Below, piece after piece: positions 48,110-59,764 of a stretch of 64,000 bases of DNA. The first letter of the stretch is position 1. Each line of letters opens with the position of its first letter. The DNA comes from Uranotaenia lowii. Its lineage: Eukaryota; Arthropoda; Insecta; Diptera; Culicidae. Below the pieces are notes generated by a model. The model saw only the letters and a list, made by a program, of their open reading frames with translations, was not told the DNA's origin and did not search any database. The stretch is taken from contig NC_073692.1 of the NCBI RefSeq assembly GCF_029784155.1, positions 330,727,920 to 330,791,919 on the forward strand, written 5' to 3'. Made by a program: the position numbers and the translations under genes.

Positions 48110-48490
48110 TTATCTCCCTAACTGGGGGTCAATTAGTCGGGGAGGAAAACTGAAACCAGCTGCTGTCACTGGATACCTACTATTGAGATGAGAGTTCGGT
48201 TTGTAAAACTGACTGCAGGAATGTGAGGGCTTCGGGAACTGGTTGTTCTTGACGGGTGGAGCAAAGATTTTCATTGTTAATCGATGATGAGTGTGGAAAG
48301 ATTGCTTCGGGCTGCTGCTGGATCCAGGCGAGTTAATCCACCGTTTTGGAATGGTAACGATCACTCGGAGACGATATTTACTTTTGCTAATGGTAGAGAT
48401 GATAAGCAGCTCGTCACATTTGCGTTCACAAGATAACACACTGTGGCTTAAATATTTGCGCACTGATTTAAATTTCATTCGTTTCGAGTA
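48110..48490 (-). CDS. Possible first exon of an unidentified minus-strand gene
   Basis: An open minus frame has an ATG near 48478 (MKFKSVRKYLSHSV) and another at 48274 (MKIFAPPVKNNQFPKPSH) before stopping at about 48110. GC content exceeds the flanks and a TATA-like box lies about 240 bp upstream of the first ATG. The later ATG has a reasonable context (ACAATGA) and would leave a leader of about 450 bases, common for dipteran regulatory genes. A possible donor (GTAG then GTATCC near 48170) would cut the frame before its stop. No domain, signal peptide or homologue is recognised. This may equally be a leader without coding function. The contig ends 650 bp farther, so upstream sequence is limited. 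Confidence 0.3.
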   Translation of the reverse strand, partial: YSKRMKFKSVRKYLSHSVLSCERKCDELLIISTISKSKYRLRVIVTIPKRWINSPGSSSSPKQSFHTHHRLTMKIFAPPVKNNQFPKPSHSCSQFYKPNSHLNSRYPVTAAGFSFPPRLIDPQLGR

Positions 48491-48730
48491 AACACATCCG
48501 AGGATCACACCCAGGAGTCGTTTTCACTTGGCTTCTACCACACTTGGGTGGAGACACGAACTTCGGCGATCAGATAGGGACAATACGACAACAGTTGGGT
48601 ACAATTGCACTTGCTTGGTCTTGCTTCCAGACTTAGTCGGCTAAGCGTATTCGTTTGATCGGATCGCGCGTGTAACGTTTCACTTCCTCGCTTCTGCCTC
48701 TGGTTGATCCTCTTGATACTGATTGTGGGC

Positions 48731-48740
48731 TGTATATATG
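48731..48740 (-). promoter_or_regulatory. TATA-like box, CATATATACA on minus
   Basis: On minus, GCGCCATATATACAG is followed about 18 bp downstream by an initiator-like TCAGT. That spacing is shorter than the usual 30 bp, so either the start is farther downstream or one element is fortuitous. It supports a minus-strand transcription start near 48700. Confidence 0.3.
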
Positions 48741-49151
48741 GCGCGCTCAAGAATGATTGTAAATTAGATTAATCCAACTCGCGATCAACGCGCACGAATA
48801 CACTCAAAACACTCGCGGGACAGCAAGGCGACAATCGATACAGGTCTTCGCGCGTTCTTCTTTCACTACGACAACTGGATATAATCAGCCGTGTTCTGAA
48901 AGCACCACAAAAAAAAAGAGCCTGATGATGGCTCGTTACCAGAGTTGATTGCAAATCAAGGTGATACACTCGTTGGACTCGACTGCTGGATGATATCGTT
49001 CACCACACACGCTCTTCGGAATGATACAGGCAATCTTTCTTCGTTTAGATAAATTTTATGACACTGCTAAATTGTCGGTTGCTATTTGTATACGGATGGA
49101 GCACACACAAGCAGAAAAATAATCTCAACGACTCTGGTGATGATCACTGGC

Positions 49152-49651
49152 NNNNNNNNNNNNNNNNNNNNNNNNNNNNNNNNNNNNNNNNNNNNNNNNN
49201 NNNNNNNNNNNNNNNNNNNNNNNNNNNNNNNNNNNNNNNNNNNNNNNNNNNNNNNNNNNNNNNNNNNNNNNNNNNNNNNNNNNNNNNNNNNNNNNNNNNN
49301 NNNNNNNNNNNNNNNNNNNNNNNNNNNNNNNNNNNNNNNNNNNNNNNNNNNNNNNNNNNNNNNNNNNNNNNNNNNNNNNNNNNNNNNNNNNNNNNNNNNN
49401 NNNNNNNNNNNNNNNNNNNNNNNNNNNNNNNNNNNNNNNNNNNNNNNNNNNNNNNNNNNNNNNNNNNNNNNNNNNNNNNNNNNNNNNNNNNNNNNNNNNN
49501 NNNNNNNNNNNNNNNNNNNNNNNNNNNNNNNNNNNNNNNNNNNNNNNNNNNNNNNNNNNNNNNNNNNNNNNNNNNNNNNNNNNNNNNNNNNNNNNNNNNN
49601 NNNNNNNNNNNNNNNNNNNNNNNNNNNNNNNNNNNNNNNNNNNNNNNNNNN
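49152..49651. other. Assembly gap, 500 N
   Basis: Exactly 500 N. The contig to its right begins with CTCCA and a run of 24 G (49657-49680), a typical place for long-read or short-read assembly to fail. Confidence 0.99.
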
Positions 49652-49656
49652 CTCCA

Positions 49657-49850
49657 GGGGGGGGGGGGGGGGGGGGGGGGTTCTCATTATGCCCCTACAG
49701 TGACTGGTGGTTTTCAGCTTTCGGCAAAATTTTTTAAAATGCATTTTTAAACGTTTTGATCTACTTTTTCAAGTTTCAGCAAATATTATAGCTGCTCTCT
49801 ATGGTTAAATAAGCGTTTTCCTTAAGGTGGCCATTATGCCCTTATCTCCC
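49657..49850. mobile_element. Truncated MITE end beside the gap
   Basis: CATTATGCCCCTACAG at 49685-49700 and CATTATGCCCTTATCTCCCC ending at 49850, then TA, resemble ends of TAGGGGAA-type elements such as 1196-2048. The left part is lost in the gap or in the G run. Confidence 0.4.
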
Positions 49851-49855
49851 CTATT

Positions 49856-50340
49856 ATTTTATTTATTTATTTATTTATTTATGGTTTAATCATCTGACAA
49901 TAAAATCTCCATGGGAGCAAGAGAAAATGTCTTATACAATTAAAAAAAACTAACTATTCATCGAGAGAAATTCTCGTTAGCTAATAGATTTTTTAATTTT
50001 TTATTTGTATGCAGCAGTGGACGTTTCAAAATGGAGATGATAGGAGATGATACCACATTTTGGAATACTGATAGCTAGGCAGTTCAAGCAACACAAATTA
50101 CTGAATTTGTTTATGTTGCGTTGTAAGACCTGACAGTCGGCACTCTTCAGGGAGTGCTAACAGGATAGCGTTGAAAAAATGAAAAAAAAAGAAGCGGACC
50201 AAGGTTGCTACCCTGTGGACACCTGAGTTGTTTCGGAATTCTTTAGATTCGTGAGACCCAATTTTCACCGATACTTTCCCATCAGTTAGATGCAATTCCA
50301 TCCACTTTATTATATTTGTGGTTGAAGGGGTCGAAGGCTA
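49856..50340 (-). pseudogene. LINE relic with reverse-transcriptase motif and (TAAA)n tail
   Basis: On minus, from about 50300, LTDGKVSVKIGSHESKEF is followed by SGV(P)QGSNLGPL once a shift is allowed for, then LPEECRL. This is the finger/palm motif region of Jockey/CR1-type LINE reverse transcriptases. Frameshifts at the G(V)PQG codons and in a T-run break it. The YADD region and everything between is deleted. The next recognisable piece is a 3' end with ATTTTATTGTCAGATGATTA and a (TAAA)n tail at 49856-49882. Not functional. Confidence 0.65.
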
Positions 50341-52333
50341 CTTTCAAATAGGTGTATTATAAAATTTGAATGCAAAGTAAAAGATATAAAATGCGTCAGA
50401 TTTGTGCCAATAGATCTTCCGGGGAAACCCCATGCTGGTCAACTGATATGTAGGACTTTGTTTTGTTTATTAATTCCTTCGATACTAGAATTTCTAGGAG
50501 TTTTGATCCTGTGCAACTCCTTTGTTATAAGTGGTTTGTTTGTGGCTTAAATCTTTAGTAAATAATATTAAATACATGTAAATACATATTTTTGAATTGG
50601 AACACTCCCGAGCACTGAAATGTATGCACTGAGCCTAAAAGAGCCGATTTTTCATGTAGGTCTCGGCTTTTTCCCGAATTTTACTCATGGGATTCAAATT
50701 CCGACTTCTTTTCGGTGTTCCCGAAGATTTCATCATCCTTAGACAAACGAGTATGCAGAAAAAGTTTTGTCATGATGAAATGAATTAACTTTAGGATTCA
50801 CTAGGTTTGCATACAAAATAACATATAAAAAAACGATCCATAAAAACTCCCGGTTTTGATTCGAAATTACAAATTTTTCCGGGTTTGCTGGCCACCCTGG
50901 CGTCAGTTAAAACTGTCAGTCAACCTGAAAGAAGGAATTTGACATTTCGATCAAAGAAAGATTTATATAACGATTGAGTCAGTTGTGTTGCCTACTTTGC
51001 AACTTGCGAAAATTCTACGAAAATGCATTTCTTTTCAACATCAAATTCTTTTTATTAACTTATGATGTTATCTAGTTATAATCAAGAAATGCGTTAGACC
51101 AGTCTACATTGAAATTTTGGAGTGGTTTGTTTAAAATAATGCGTACCTACAAATTCCTAACTAAAACTCGCATTGAATCCTCCTTCTAGTCACAGATAAT
51201 CAATGCAAAGTACATTTTAAATCTTAGAACGGAAATCCGTTTCTGATACTCACTTAAGAATATCATTTTGTTTTTATAGTCTCTTAGAAATAAATTACTG
51301 ATTGATTATTCATTGTTACTGCTGGAAATCCAGGATAATTTGTCAATTTTTCAGATTTTACAGGAAAAAAAACAACATAAATAACAAATACATAAGTAAG
51401 AGTCGGTCTTTAGATTTTTTTTAATAAATTTTCAATCGTCATAACATTGTGTCTCTTTCGTGTTAAATACACACGAAGCGATAACGTTTGCTCCCCATAG
51501 AAGAGTGTAAAATGGGCATGAATGAGCATTTTCCGGTTCGCTTTCCCCAATATAGAAGGCAACCGGAAGCTGGAACGGAAGGAAAGCAACGTGAGAATTA
51601 TAATGTTAAGTGAGATACACCCGCCTGGGGTGTGGAATGAATGGTCAGGTCATACCACTGAATGGGCCACCGGAAATTTTTTTCTAATGAAGCTGTTGTT
51701 AAGTTTTGCTTCTGCTTCAGGTGGTGCGGCATTAAGGGTTGACTATTATCATCATCATAATCATCAAATAATTAGTTGCTTTTTCGTGGGAGCCGGATCT
51801 AGGACTAGAATATGGAACGAATACAAAATTGAAGTCATAAGCCTAGGCGAAATGTTGAACTTTTTGGTGTCCTTTATAAAATTTAACAACAAATAATTTG
51901 ACAATTCCATGCATAGAAAAATGTTTAAGGCACACGTTCGATTGAAATATTGTAGAAATGTACAATGTGATAAATCTTTATTCTAATCAATTCCTGAAAT
52001 ATCCTGTTGCTAATCCTGTTGCTCAGCAAGATTGAGTAAAAAATCGCCAAGATTTGGAAGTTAAATTTGCTAATCGGTTTATAAATAACTAGGAACTGAG
52101 GTCTACTTTTATACGTGACGCTCAAACATATATAATATGAGTTGAAATGTACGACAAAAACTCACAAAATTTCATTTATACTTCCTGACTATAAAAAAAT
52201 ATTCAGGAAAGAGACATACATAAGTTTTGATGGGCTCCGAAGACGGATTGCAGCTTATCCGAGTTAAAATTTTCAGTATAGAACCTTAAAGCTGTAAAGT
52301 CACGTCACGTGACCCGCAGAATAAGCCCATTTT
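50341..52333. other. Non-coding DNA, no gene seen
   Basis: A plus frame at 51522-51896 is the longest open stretch. It has no splice context, no recognised domain and a His-rich low-complexity segment, so I do not call it coding. Confidence 0.45.
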
Positions 52334-52560
52334 TCTCGCGTTAGCTTTCATTACGTCGTGTAAAACACCTTAAGAATTCACTGAAAACTGTTGCAAAACA
52401 ACTTTAAAATTTGTATTTTACAAAAAGAATATGTCGTCCAGGCTACAAATATTCTACACGGAAAGAAGTTGCGACTAGTTTATGTCAGTTTTTGTATTTA
52501 TTCGTAATAAACTGTTGTTTACGTTTTGTTTTATACGACGTAATGAAAGCTCACGCGAGA
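52334..52560. repeat. Inverted repeat with 33-bp arms
   Basis: TCTCGCGTTAGCTTTCATTA continuing into CGTCGTGTAAAAC (52334-52366) is the reverse complement of 52528-52560 with two mismatches. The 161-bp interior is AT-rich. It looks like a small MITE, although target duplications are not evident. Confidence 0.65.
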
Positions 52561-53818
52561 TTTTATGATGTATGTTGACTAGATCGTTTAAACAGGTACC
52601 GAAAACTTGAATTGTCGAACGTTTTTTAATTTTTTCTAACTTAATGAAATTTAATTCTTCATAAAAATGGTTCATGTACATAACCTTGCTTTTTAAGTGA
52701 ATTTATTTTTTGACTTAAAATAATCTTTTAAAAATCTTATCACTACTAAACTGTTTATTCTGATTGACTTGGAACCAAGATATGCTCACATAAAGCAGGC
52801 AAAGGGACAAAGTATAAACAATGAAAAAAAAACATTACACAAAGCACTGGACGAAAAATAAGAAACCCAATAGAGAATGAAAAAAAAAACATCGAATAAA
52901 GAAGAAACAAACACTCGAAATGTGCAAACCTTCGGAACAAAGTTGAATAGAGGAAATAAAGAAAAAAAAACCGCCAAAGACAACGAATTTACATATTTAT
53001 GTAAGTATTTACACAGCACAATCCTCGCATATTCCAACAATGAACAATCGAATAAAAAAACACAACGAAACGAAAAAACCAAAATTCGAAACATTTGCAG
53101 GTGGTGGTGGTTTTGTGATTGATGTGGGTGGGTTTTTGGGTGACACCTTTCGATTTATGGCGCGTTAACCGGGATGCGTTAGTAAGAGTGTGGGTGGGTT
53201 GGCTTCTGTGTGTTTGTGTTTGTAGAGTTGATGTAAGGTTTAACTGTTAGGGGAAAAGTACCAAACTATATGCAGATAGATCGGAAAATTAAAAAAAAAG
53301 AGGGATCTTTCTCCACGAAGGGTGGTAATTGTTAGTAGTTTGGGAAAATTATTTGAGAAAAAAACATAAATCGAAAAAAACACACAATTTGGAAAGCGAC
53401 TTTTACAGATAAACTTCTAGCAACCGCGAATGATAGTAATTTCTGGGGAAAGTTCGATAGAAGGGGACGAAAACATGATCGACGGTTGGATTTGTTGCTA
53501 GGTTTCTTTCTAATATTCTACTATAAACTGTACAATTTGCTTCAAACAAATCCAACCGCACGAAATTGATTTTTTTTCGGAAAGAGTTAGGAGAAGACGG
53601 GAGAATAAAATCTAGGGGATTAAAAAAAACAGAAACAAAAACAGCAAAATCAACGAAAGGCACAACATTGTTTGTTGTTGCTGTTTGCTTTCTATTTCTT
53701 CTCGGTTTTTTTTAAGGAAGGTTAAAAGGATAGGAAATAAAAAAAAATATAAAAAAAGAAGAAACAAAAGAACTCAAAAAACTATAATTTTGGTAGAATT
53801 CGATTTGTTGGCACTTAC
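52561..53818 (-). other. Intron downstream of the 53.8-kb kinase exon
   Basis: Starts (on minus) with GTAAGT at 53818. Rich in A runs on plus, with no acceptor plus coding sequence recognised. The C-terminal KA1 domain exons expected after the spacer of a MARK kinase were not found here. Confidence 0.45.
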
Positions 53819-53933
53819 CGTTTGCTGAACCGAGTCGTAAGTCTTTGCAGAAATGTTTTGCCGGTGTGTGGCGAATCACCCACGGTGCCACCGGTTCCGG
53901 AGAATGCCGTACTGTTTCGGGATCTGGTTTGGC
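53819..53933 (-). CDS. Par-1/MARK-family kinase, spacer-region exon (downstream)
   Basis: Minus-strand exon of 115 bp between a good acceptor (CACACAG, AG at 53935-53934) and a consensus donor (AACG then GTAAGT from 53818). It reads in the frame set by the upstream exon at 60820-60723: that exon ends with a lone G, and GC here completes Gly. The peptide is QTRSRNSTAFSGTGG, then TVGDSPHTGKTF, then LQRLTTRFSKR. A basic, Ser/Thr-rich stretch ending in a (K/R)LT(S/T)(K/R)F-type segment is characteristic of the MARK/Par-1 spacer between the UBA and KA1 domains, where aPKC-site and 14-3-3-type regulation occurs. The kinase, UBA and KA1 domains are not in the window. The exon ends in phase 2. The assignment rests on short motifs recalled from the family. 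Confidence 0.65.
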
Positions 53934-54215
53934 CTGTGTGTGGCGATGGTTTTGGTTTATTTTGTTGGAATTTTTTTTTGTGTTTTTTGGGAAGATGGAA
54001 GAGAAAAAAATATATTAGTTATTGTAACACAGTTGTTTATCATTATTATTGAGAAGTAGCTAGCAATTCTACAATAATTTACAAAAGCTCAAACAATTTC
54101 ATGAACGTCAACAAATAAGAATGTTTATTTTTGAATGGTTTTGAATAACCACTCAATCCCATAATCGCAATTTGATCGAGACAAAAATTTAAGCCTTTGG
54201 TTATGCAGTGAAATA

Positions 54216-56930
54216 TACACGCTTATTTTTTCAAACTCAAAATTAAGTTATTTAGTTTTAAAACAGCACTTCATAAGCAGCCCTCAAATTTGAGTTCGGC
54301 TGGGAAATCTCAAAACTAAGTTCTGATAGGCATACTCAAAACTAAGTTCGGCAGCCGTTCTCAAATTTATCATTTTTATTCGAGGGCTGGTTATTTTTAG
54401 GGAAATAAAGAAAAGTTCCAAGTTTGTGGAACCGTCCCGGTACATTGCATTGCAATTACAGAGCGGTGGAAAGTTTTGACACTACCGATCAAAACTACAA
54501 AGGAAACTTTCAAAATCCCTCGGAAGGTAACAACCGGAAGATTCCGAACATTCCAAGCCGCTCACCATATGATGACAATGACAGCCATTCCATTTTGACG
54601 TTCCTGCACAGTCTTCCGGTAATTGTTCAGGAGTGACAAAATTTTGCGACGTGTTCGTTGATTGCTGTTCCGGTTTCAAGAGAACTCGCTTAATATTTTC
54701 AGTCCAACAAAGATAGTTCAATTTTTAGATCATAAGGTCGAGCTCAGTTTTGCTCCCTCGCCGAAGGAAAAAAAAGATTAGTTTTAAGTTCGCAGTTCGA
54801 ACTCCGTATTGAACCATCACAAGGAGGAAAAAGGGAACTTAACTTCAAGTTCAGAGGATCGAACTGTGTTTTGAACCGCGGTCAAACTTAATTGAGTTTG
54901 AAAAAAGGAGCGTGTAAACGCTTCTTTTTTCGAAACTCAGAAATAAGTGGTTTTGGCTCAAAACACCACTTTAGTGGCAGCCCTCAACTTTGAGTGACTG
55001 GCATACTCAAAAATTGAGTATGCCAGCCGAAATCCAATTTCAACTTTTTTCATGCCTTTATTCGTAGCTACTCAAAATGCCGTTCGGCAGCCTTAAAGTG
55101 CTTTCAGTTCAACATACACAAAGAGGGTTCATTTTTCAGTTCATTGAATCCTATGCCAAAGAAAAAATGGATTAGTTTCAGTTCGCAGTTCGAACACCGT
55201 TTTGAACCATCGCAAGGAGGAAGAATGGAACTCAACTTTAGTTCATAGAATCGAACTATGTTTAAACCACGGTTAAAACAGCACTTCATTGGCAACCCTC
55301 AAATTTGAGTTCGACTGGGAAATCTCAAAACTAAGTTCTGATAGGCATACTCAAAACTAAGTTCGACAACCGAATTCCAATTTGACCTTTTTTATGCCTT
55401 TATTCGTAGCTACCCAAAATGCAGTTCAGCGGAAAGGGCACAAATGGGATTACTTTTGAGTTCGCAGTTCGTACTTCGTTCTGATCCATCGCAAGGAGGA
55501 AAAATGGAACTCAATTTAAAGTTCATAGAATCGAACTATGCTTTGAACCACGTTCATACTTAATTTTGAGTTCTAAAAAAGGAGCGTGTGTGATTGCTCC
55601 TGAATTGATGTATAGTACACGCCTATATAAATTCAACTATACTTGCGTTCTTTGAACCAGCATACTCATATTATGGGTTTTTTACAATTTCTTCCAATAT
55701 GTATGTTAGAAAAGCAAGTTCTATAATATTCTATTTTTCTAATTTTTGGAGGATTTAACCAGCTTGGTCGTCCGTCCTTACAAAACAATGTTCAATTTGC
55801 TTCTCTTACAAGTTTGTTCGAATTTTGTTCCCAGAACAGGCGTATAGGCTCAGAGTTGAAGTCTTTGAGCGAAAATCTGGGTAAATTTGGGACTGTCTCC
55901 AACAATTTAGGACTATCAGAGGCTAAGGAGAAAATTTCTCGGAGTCTGTTTATCATTTGTGTATACAACGAGAATCGAATCTCGATGGCTATTAACTATT
56001 TCCATTGCATACTCTGCATATGTTAAAACATGGATGATTTCTCCCCAGTGACACTTCCATATTATGGGCTTTTTAACATTTCTCCCAATATGTTTTATAT
56101 TAAGTGGTGTTGGTTTAAAACAGCACTTCAGTGGCAACCCTCAACTTTGAGAGACTGGCATACTCAAAACTAAGTTCGACAGCCGAAATTCAATTTTAAA
56201 ATTGTTCATGCCTTTATTCGTAGCTACTCAAAATACAGTTCGGCAAAAATGGCACAAATGGGATTAGTTTTGAGTTCGCAGTTTGTACTCCGTTTTGAAC
56301 CATCGCAAGGAGGAAAAATGGAACTCAATTTAAAATTCATAGAACCGAACTATGCGTTTAACCACGTTCAAACTTAATTTTTCAGTACTAAAAAAGGAGC
56401 GTGTATGTTTACTCCTGAATCTGAATTCACACATACACGCTTAAATAAATTCAAATATACTCGCTTTTTTTAACCATCTAACCCATATTATGGGTTTTTT
56501 TCAACATTTCTTCCAATATGTTACAAAACCTAGCTCTATTCTATTATATTTTGCTATTTTTTGTAGGATTAAACCAGCTTGGTCATTCGTCCTCACAAAA
56601 ATAACTTAAATTTGCTTCTCTTACAAGTTTGCTCGCATTTTGTTCCCAAAACATGCTAACGCTGCTGTTTACTTTTCATGGCGATAAGCACAGAGTTGAG
56701 ATCTTTGAGAGGAAACCTGGGTAAATTTGGGACTGTCCCCAACAATTCAGGAATATCAGATACTAAGGAGAAAAATTCTCGAATACTGTTTATCACTTGT
56801 GAACACAACGAGAATCGAATCTCGATGGCTTTTAACTATTTCCATTGCATATGTTAAAATATGGATGACATTTTTCTCCAGTGACGATTCAAAAATTCAG
56901 ACCAGGCAGGGTAATATTGTTCAACTCCAC
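54216..56930. repeat. Tandem array of a TIR element family, about five copies
   Basis: The first full copy (54216-54916, 701 bp) has ends TACACGCTTATTTTTTCAAA and, on the reverse complement of the right, TACACGCTCCTTTTTTCAAA, extending into CTCAA..TTAAGTT. Copies continue head to tail with right ends (AAAAAAGGAGCGTGT) at about 54916, 55600 and 56411. Shared interior words are AACAGCACTTCA, TTTATTCGTAGCTAC, GTTCGCAGTTCG and CATCGCAAGGAGGAA. The last two copies also contain a 400-bp segment bounded by direct repeats (CATATTATGGGYTTTTT), with AGGATTTAACCAGCTTGGTC and a tRNA-like CGAGAATCGAATCTCG, at 55664-56110 and 56485-56890. Confidence 0.75.
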
Positions 56931-57176
56931 TAGCCTATCCTGTGAAAATGCCGAGTGTACACCAAAATAAATAGCGACGAAGGCAATGCCGTGAACTAGA
57001 GCGAACATTCAGCTGATAAAGTGTTAGGAAGAAGCACTTAAACAACTCAGATGGTCTGGTTTCATCTTTACAAGAAGAACAAGTATCGAAATGATATAAA
57101 TAACTAAGAGAAAATAACTTGCACTTCGTTATTTGTGTTTGGGATTTCCCATTCTCTCACAGCAGAGCTTCTCTAA

Positions 57177-57985
57177 GCCGCCGACCGTAGCTTAGAGGAT
57201 AGCGTTTAAGTCTTCTAAGCCAGCGGTCATGAGATCGAGTCTCGGTCACCGCATACATAGTACTCTTTCTGTGGGCTGGTGGTGTTAGTATTAGTAACCC
57301 AGCAAACATTTGTGTAACTATATTCTAATGCTGTTTTGATATACGTTCCATAAACGTTATAGAATGATCGTATGAAAGCTGAAAAACAGCATTTACATAC
57401 CAAAGTGGAGAGATACATGAATAATTATCTTTCTTTCTAAAACGACGAAAACTACACCAATTCGACGTTATCCGACACCTTATTCGTATCTATCGGAAGA
57501 ATGCAAGAGAGCGCAAAATTTTGCTCTCATAGCCTTCAAATCGTTGCCAGTGACAATATTTTTCAGTTCTCTCATTGGTCCATATTACTCAATTCCCATC
57601 TGATTTTTAGCCATCTGGATGCACTGCTGGTTGCAGAGAGAACATGATGATGATTTTCTCACTTGAAGCTCGCGCGAGAGAAAAATCATTTAAAAATTTA
57701 CAAAAAAGGCCGTCCTTCCATCATATCCGATTTAAACTGACTTCAGACGACATTTTATACGATCTTTTCCGTATGCAGCTGAAATTGCGATTCGCAACAC
57801 CATGGTGAACGATTTGAGTTATCATTTCTAATACGATTTCATGTTTGCTGGGAAGTTTGTTAGCCATTATATCCTTGAAAGATGTACGCTTTTGTCTTAA
57901 GTAGAATTTAGATCTCTTCAAAGAAATATGAAGTTTCACTGAAATCCTATATGTGTGTGTTCGTTTTTTTCGTTCGAACTTCGAT
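57177..57985 (+). mobile_element. tRNA-derived SINE split by a MITE
   Basis: Head and body match the SINE at 27346-27586: GTAGCTTAGAGGATAGC, AAGTCTTCTAAGCCAGCGG, CATGAGATCGAGTC, then CTGTGGGCTGGTGGT. After the element at 57298-57852 it resumes with GTTTGTTAGCCATTATATCC and finishes with a TGTGTGTTCGTTTTTTT tail. Joining the two sides restores the order seen in the uninterrupted copy. Confidence 0.75.
57298..57852. mobile_element. MITE of the GCAAACAT family, copy 2, nested in a SINE
   Basis: Perfect terminal repeats CCCAGCAAACAT and ATGTTTGCTGGG. The interior matches 40066-40672. AA borders each side, so any target duplication is 2 bp or not resolvable. 555 bp, no transposase. This copy lacks the 62-bp retroposon present in the other. 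Confidence 0.8.
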
Positions 57986-58039
57986 TCCACGAGAGGAGCT
58001 CCACTCGGAAAAAGTTTAGCGCACTCGGAATCTAAGCAG

Positions 58040-58310
58040 AGAAGAATGAAAAATATAGTTTAAATAAATATATTTATAGTTGATGGCCAAACGAATTTTG
58101 TTGAATCAATTATAATTATAGTTGAATGTATAAAAACAGTCCAAATTGTGAAATTTTATTGATTGTGATAAATTAAAATTTTATCTATTGTATTTACAGT
58201 TGAATGCCTACAATCAATCAGAAAACTATGAACCTACATTAGAATCTATTATATTTATAGTTAAATGTTGAATATTCATAGTTGACTGAGAATCATTCAG
58301 CAATGTATTT
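58040..58310. repeat. AT-rich tandem repeat, inverse of 24895-25090
   Basis: AATATATTTATAGTTGA, AATTATAGTTGAATG, GTATTTACAGTTGAATGC and TATATTTATAGTTAAATG recur at roughly 60-bp spacing. Confidence 0.5.
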
Positions 58311-59764
58311 GATTGAAATTGTAATATTATTTATAAAGCTTCACTGTCTGAAAGATCAGCTTATTGTAAACGCCAAATGAGTTCACTCTCCATTTTTACC
58401 AATTTTTTCATAAAAAAAGATCGATTTGGACCTAGAACGGACCAAACAAAGGAGTTTTTGGGCTTTGCCCTCGATAAACTAATTTTAGAGAATCAACATT
58501 TGATGAACAATAAAATTCATGGTAATGGCGTAAAAACTAGGCAAAATTGCCCGATTGGAAACTGTCAAAGACTAAAGAGCAGAGTTATGATTAGATGACT
58601 TCACTTTTTATTTGTAACCAAAGTAGAATTGCTAGCTTCATTCAATATATTTTTATTTTAAAAGTAATAAACAAAAAATACCTATACGTAAAAACAAAAA
58701 AAAAAAGGTAGACAGTTTTGTTTTTCAGAATAGGGACTGCACAGAACATTTTACATCAATCCGTAATAAAAAAAGACATTTAATTTTTGTTTTGAAAAAT
58801 GAAAAATAGAAACAATTAACAATTTTTTTGGTCAGTGCTCAGATAGCGACAGATTTACACTCTAGTATTACATATTTAGTCACGCCAAAAAAATATAGAT
58901 CACAATCGGTTCGTGCAAACCCTCAATATTGACAGAATGTAGTTGAAGCTCTAGAGACGAGTTTGGCAATCATTTGTGCAGTGGCAGAGGAAAAAAGAGG
59001 TAAGGATTTCCAGAAGTTTTTGCTTAACTTTCAACAGGACATTTGACCTAAGTAGAACGACAAATTGTAGCTAGTTTAACGAACGGATTGAAGATCATTT
59101 CACGTGAAACTTTCATTCCAATAGTGATACACATCAGGGGTTGTCAAATTGGCACTTTTTCGAATTTCAGAAGTCCTAAGGGTCAACAAGATTTGTTTTT
59201 TGGTCAAAATGAAGTGATTTTTGTGAATTGAATTTCTAGTAGACAGTAGAGTGTATCGTTTTGCAACTTTTTTCGAATTTCAAAAACCCTGTAGTCTGAA
59301 AAAAATTCGTTTTGGTCAAATTACTGACAGATTTTTTGCAGATTTTTAAAAATGAGATTAAGATACCCGGATTTTGATTTGAAATTTTGTGTGAAAAAAA
59401 AACTCAAAACTTTGTTCGGAGAATGCAACTTTTTTGGTTTTTGTTGAATATTTTGTTCTCACGCAATGCATATGAAATTCCATTATATGAAGCTTACTGA
59501 AAAATTCTCTGGCTACAACTTTGACGAAGACGACAAAGGGGTAGGAGTAGCAATAAAATAGTTATAACGCTCCAAAAAAAAGGATTCTTTTTTTTCTTGG
59601 AAAGAAACTGACTGACTGTCCGTCCAATTGTCAGAAATATTATTTGATGAATTGATCTTCATTACATTCTCTATCATTTACGAAAAACAAAGTTAGGGTT
59701 ACAAAAAATCAAGTGCTACCAGATGCCACGATTTTGCAAAAATTAAACTAATTATACCAAAACG

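Noticed and set aside
49058..49750. Open frames across the second gap, including a Gly run
   Set aside because: Gap N plus the 24-G run; not coding.
51522..51896. Plus-strand frame of 124 codons starting with ATG
   Set aside because: Low-complexity segments, no domain, no splice or promoter context; consistent with chance in moderately GC-rich DNA.
1..53818. Search for the KA1 domain exons of the putative kinase on minus
   Set aside because: No frame with the expected FTWSMKT-type or C-terminal NELKL-type motif was recognised by eye. Absence is not proven without a computed search.
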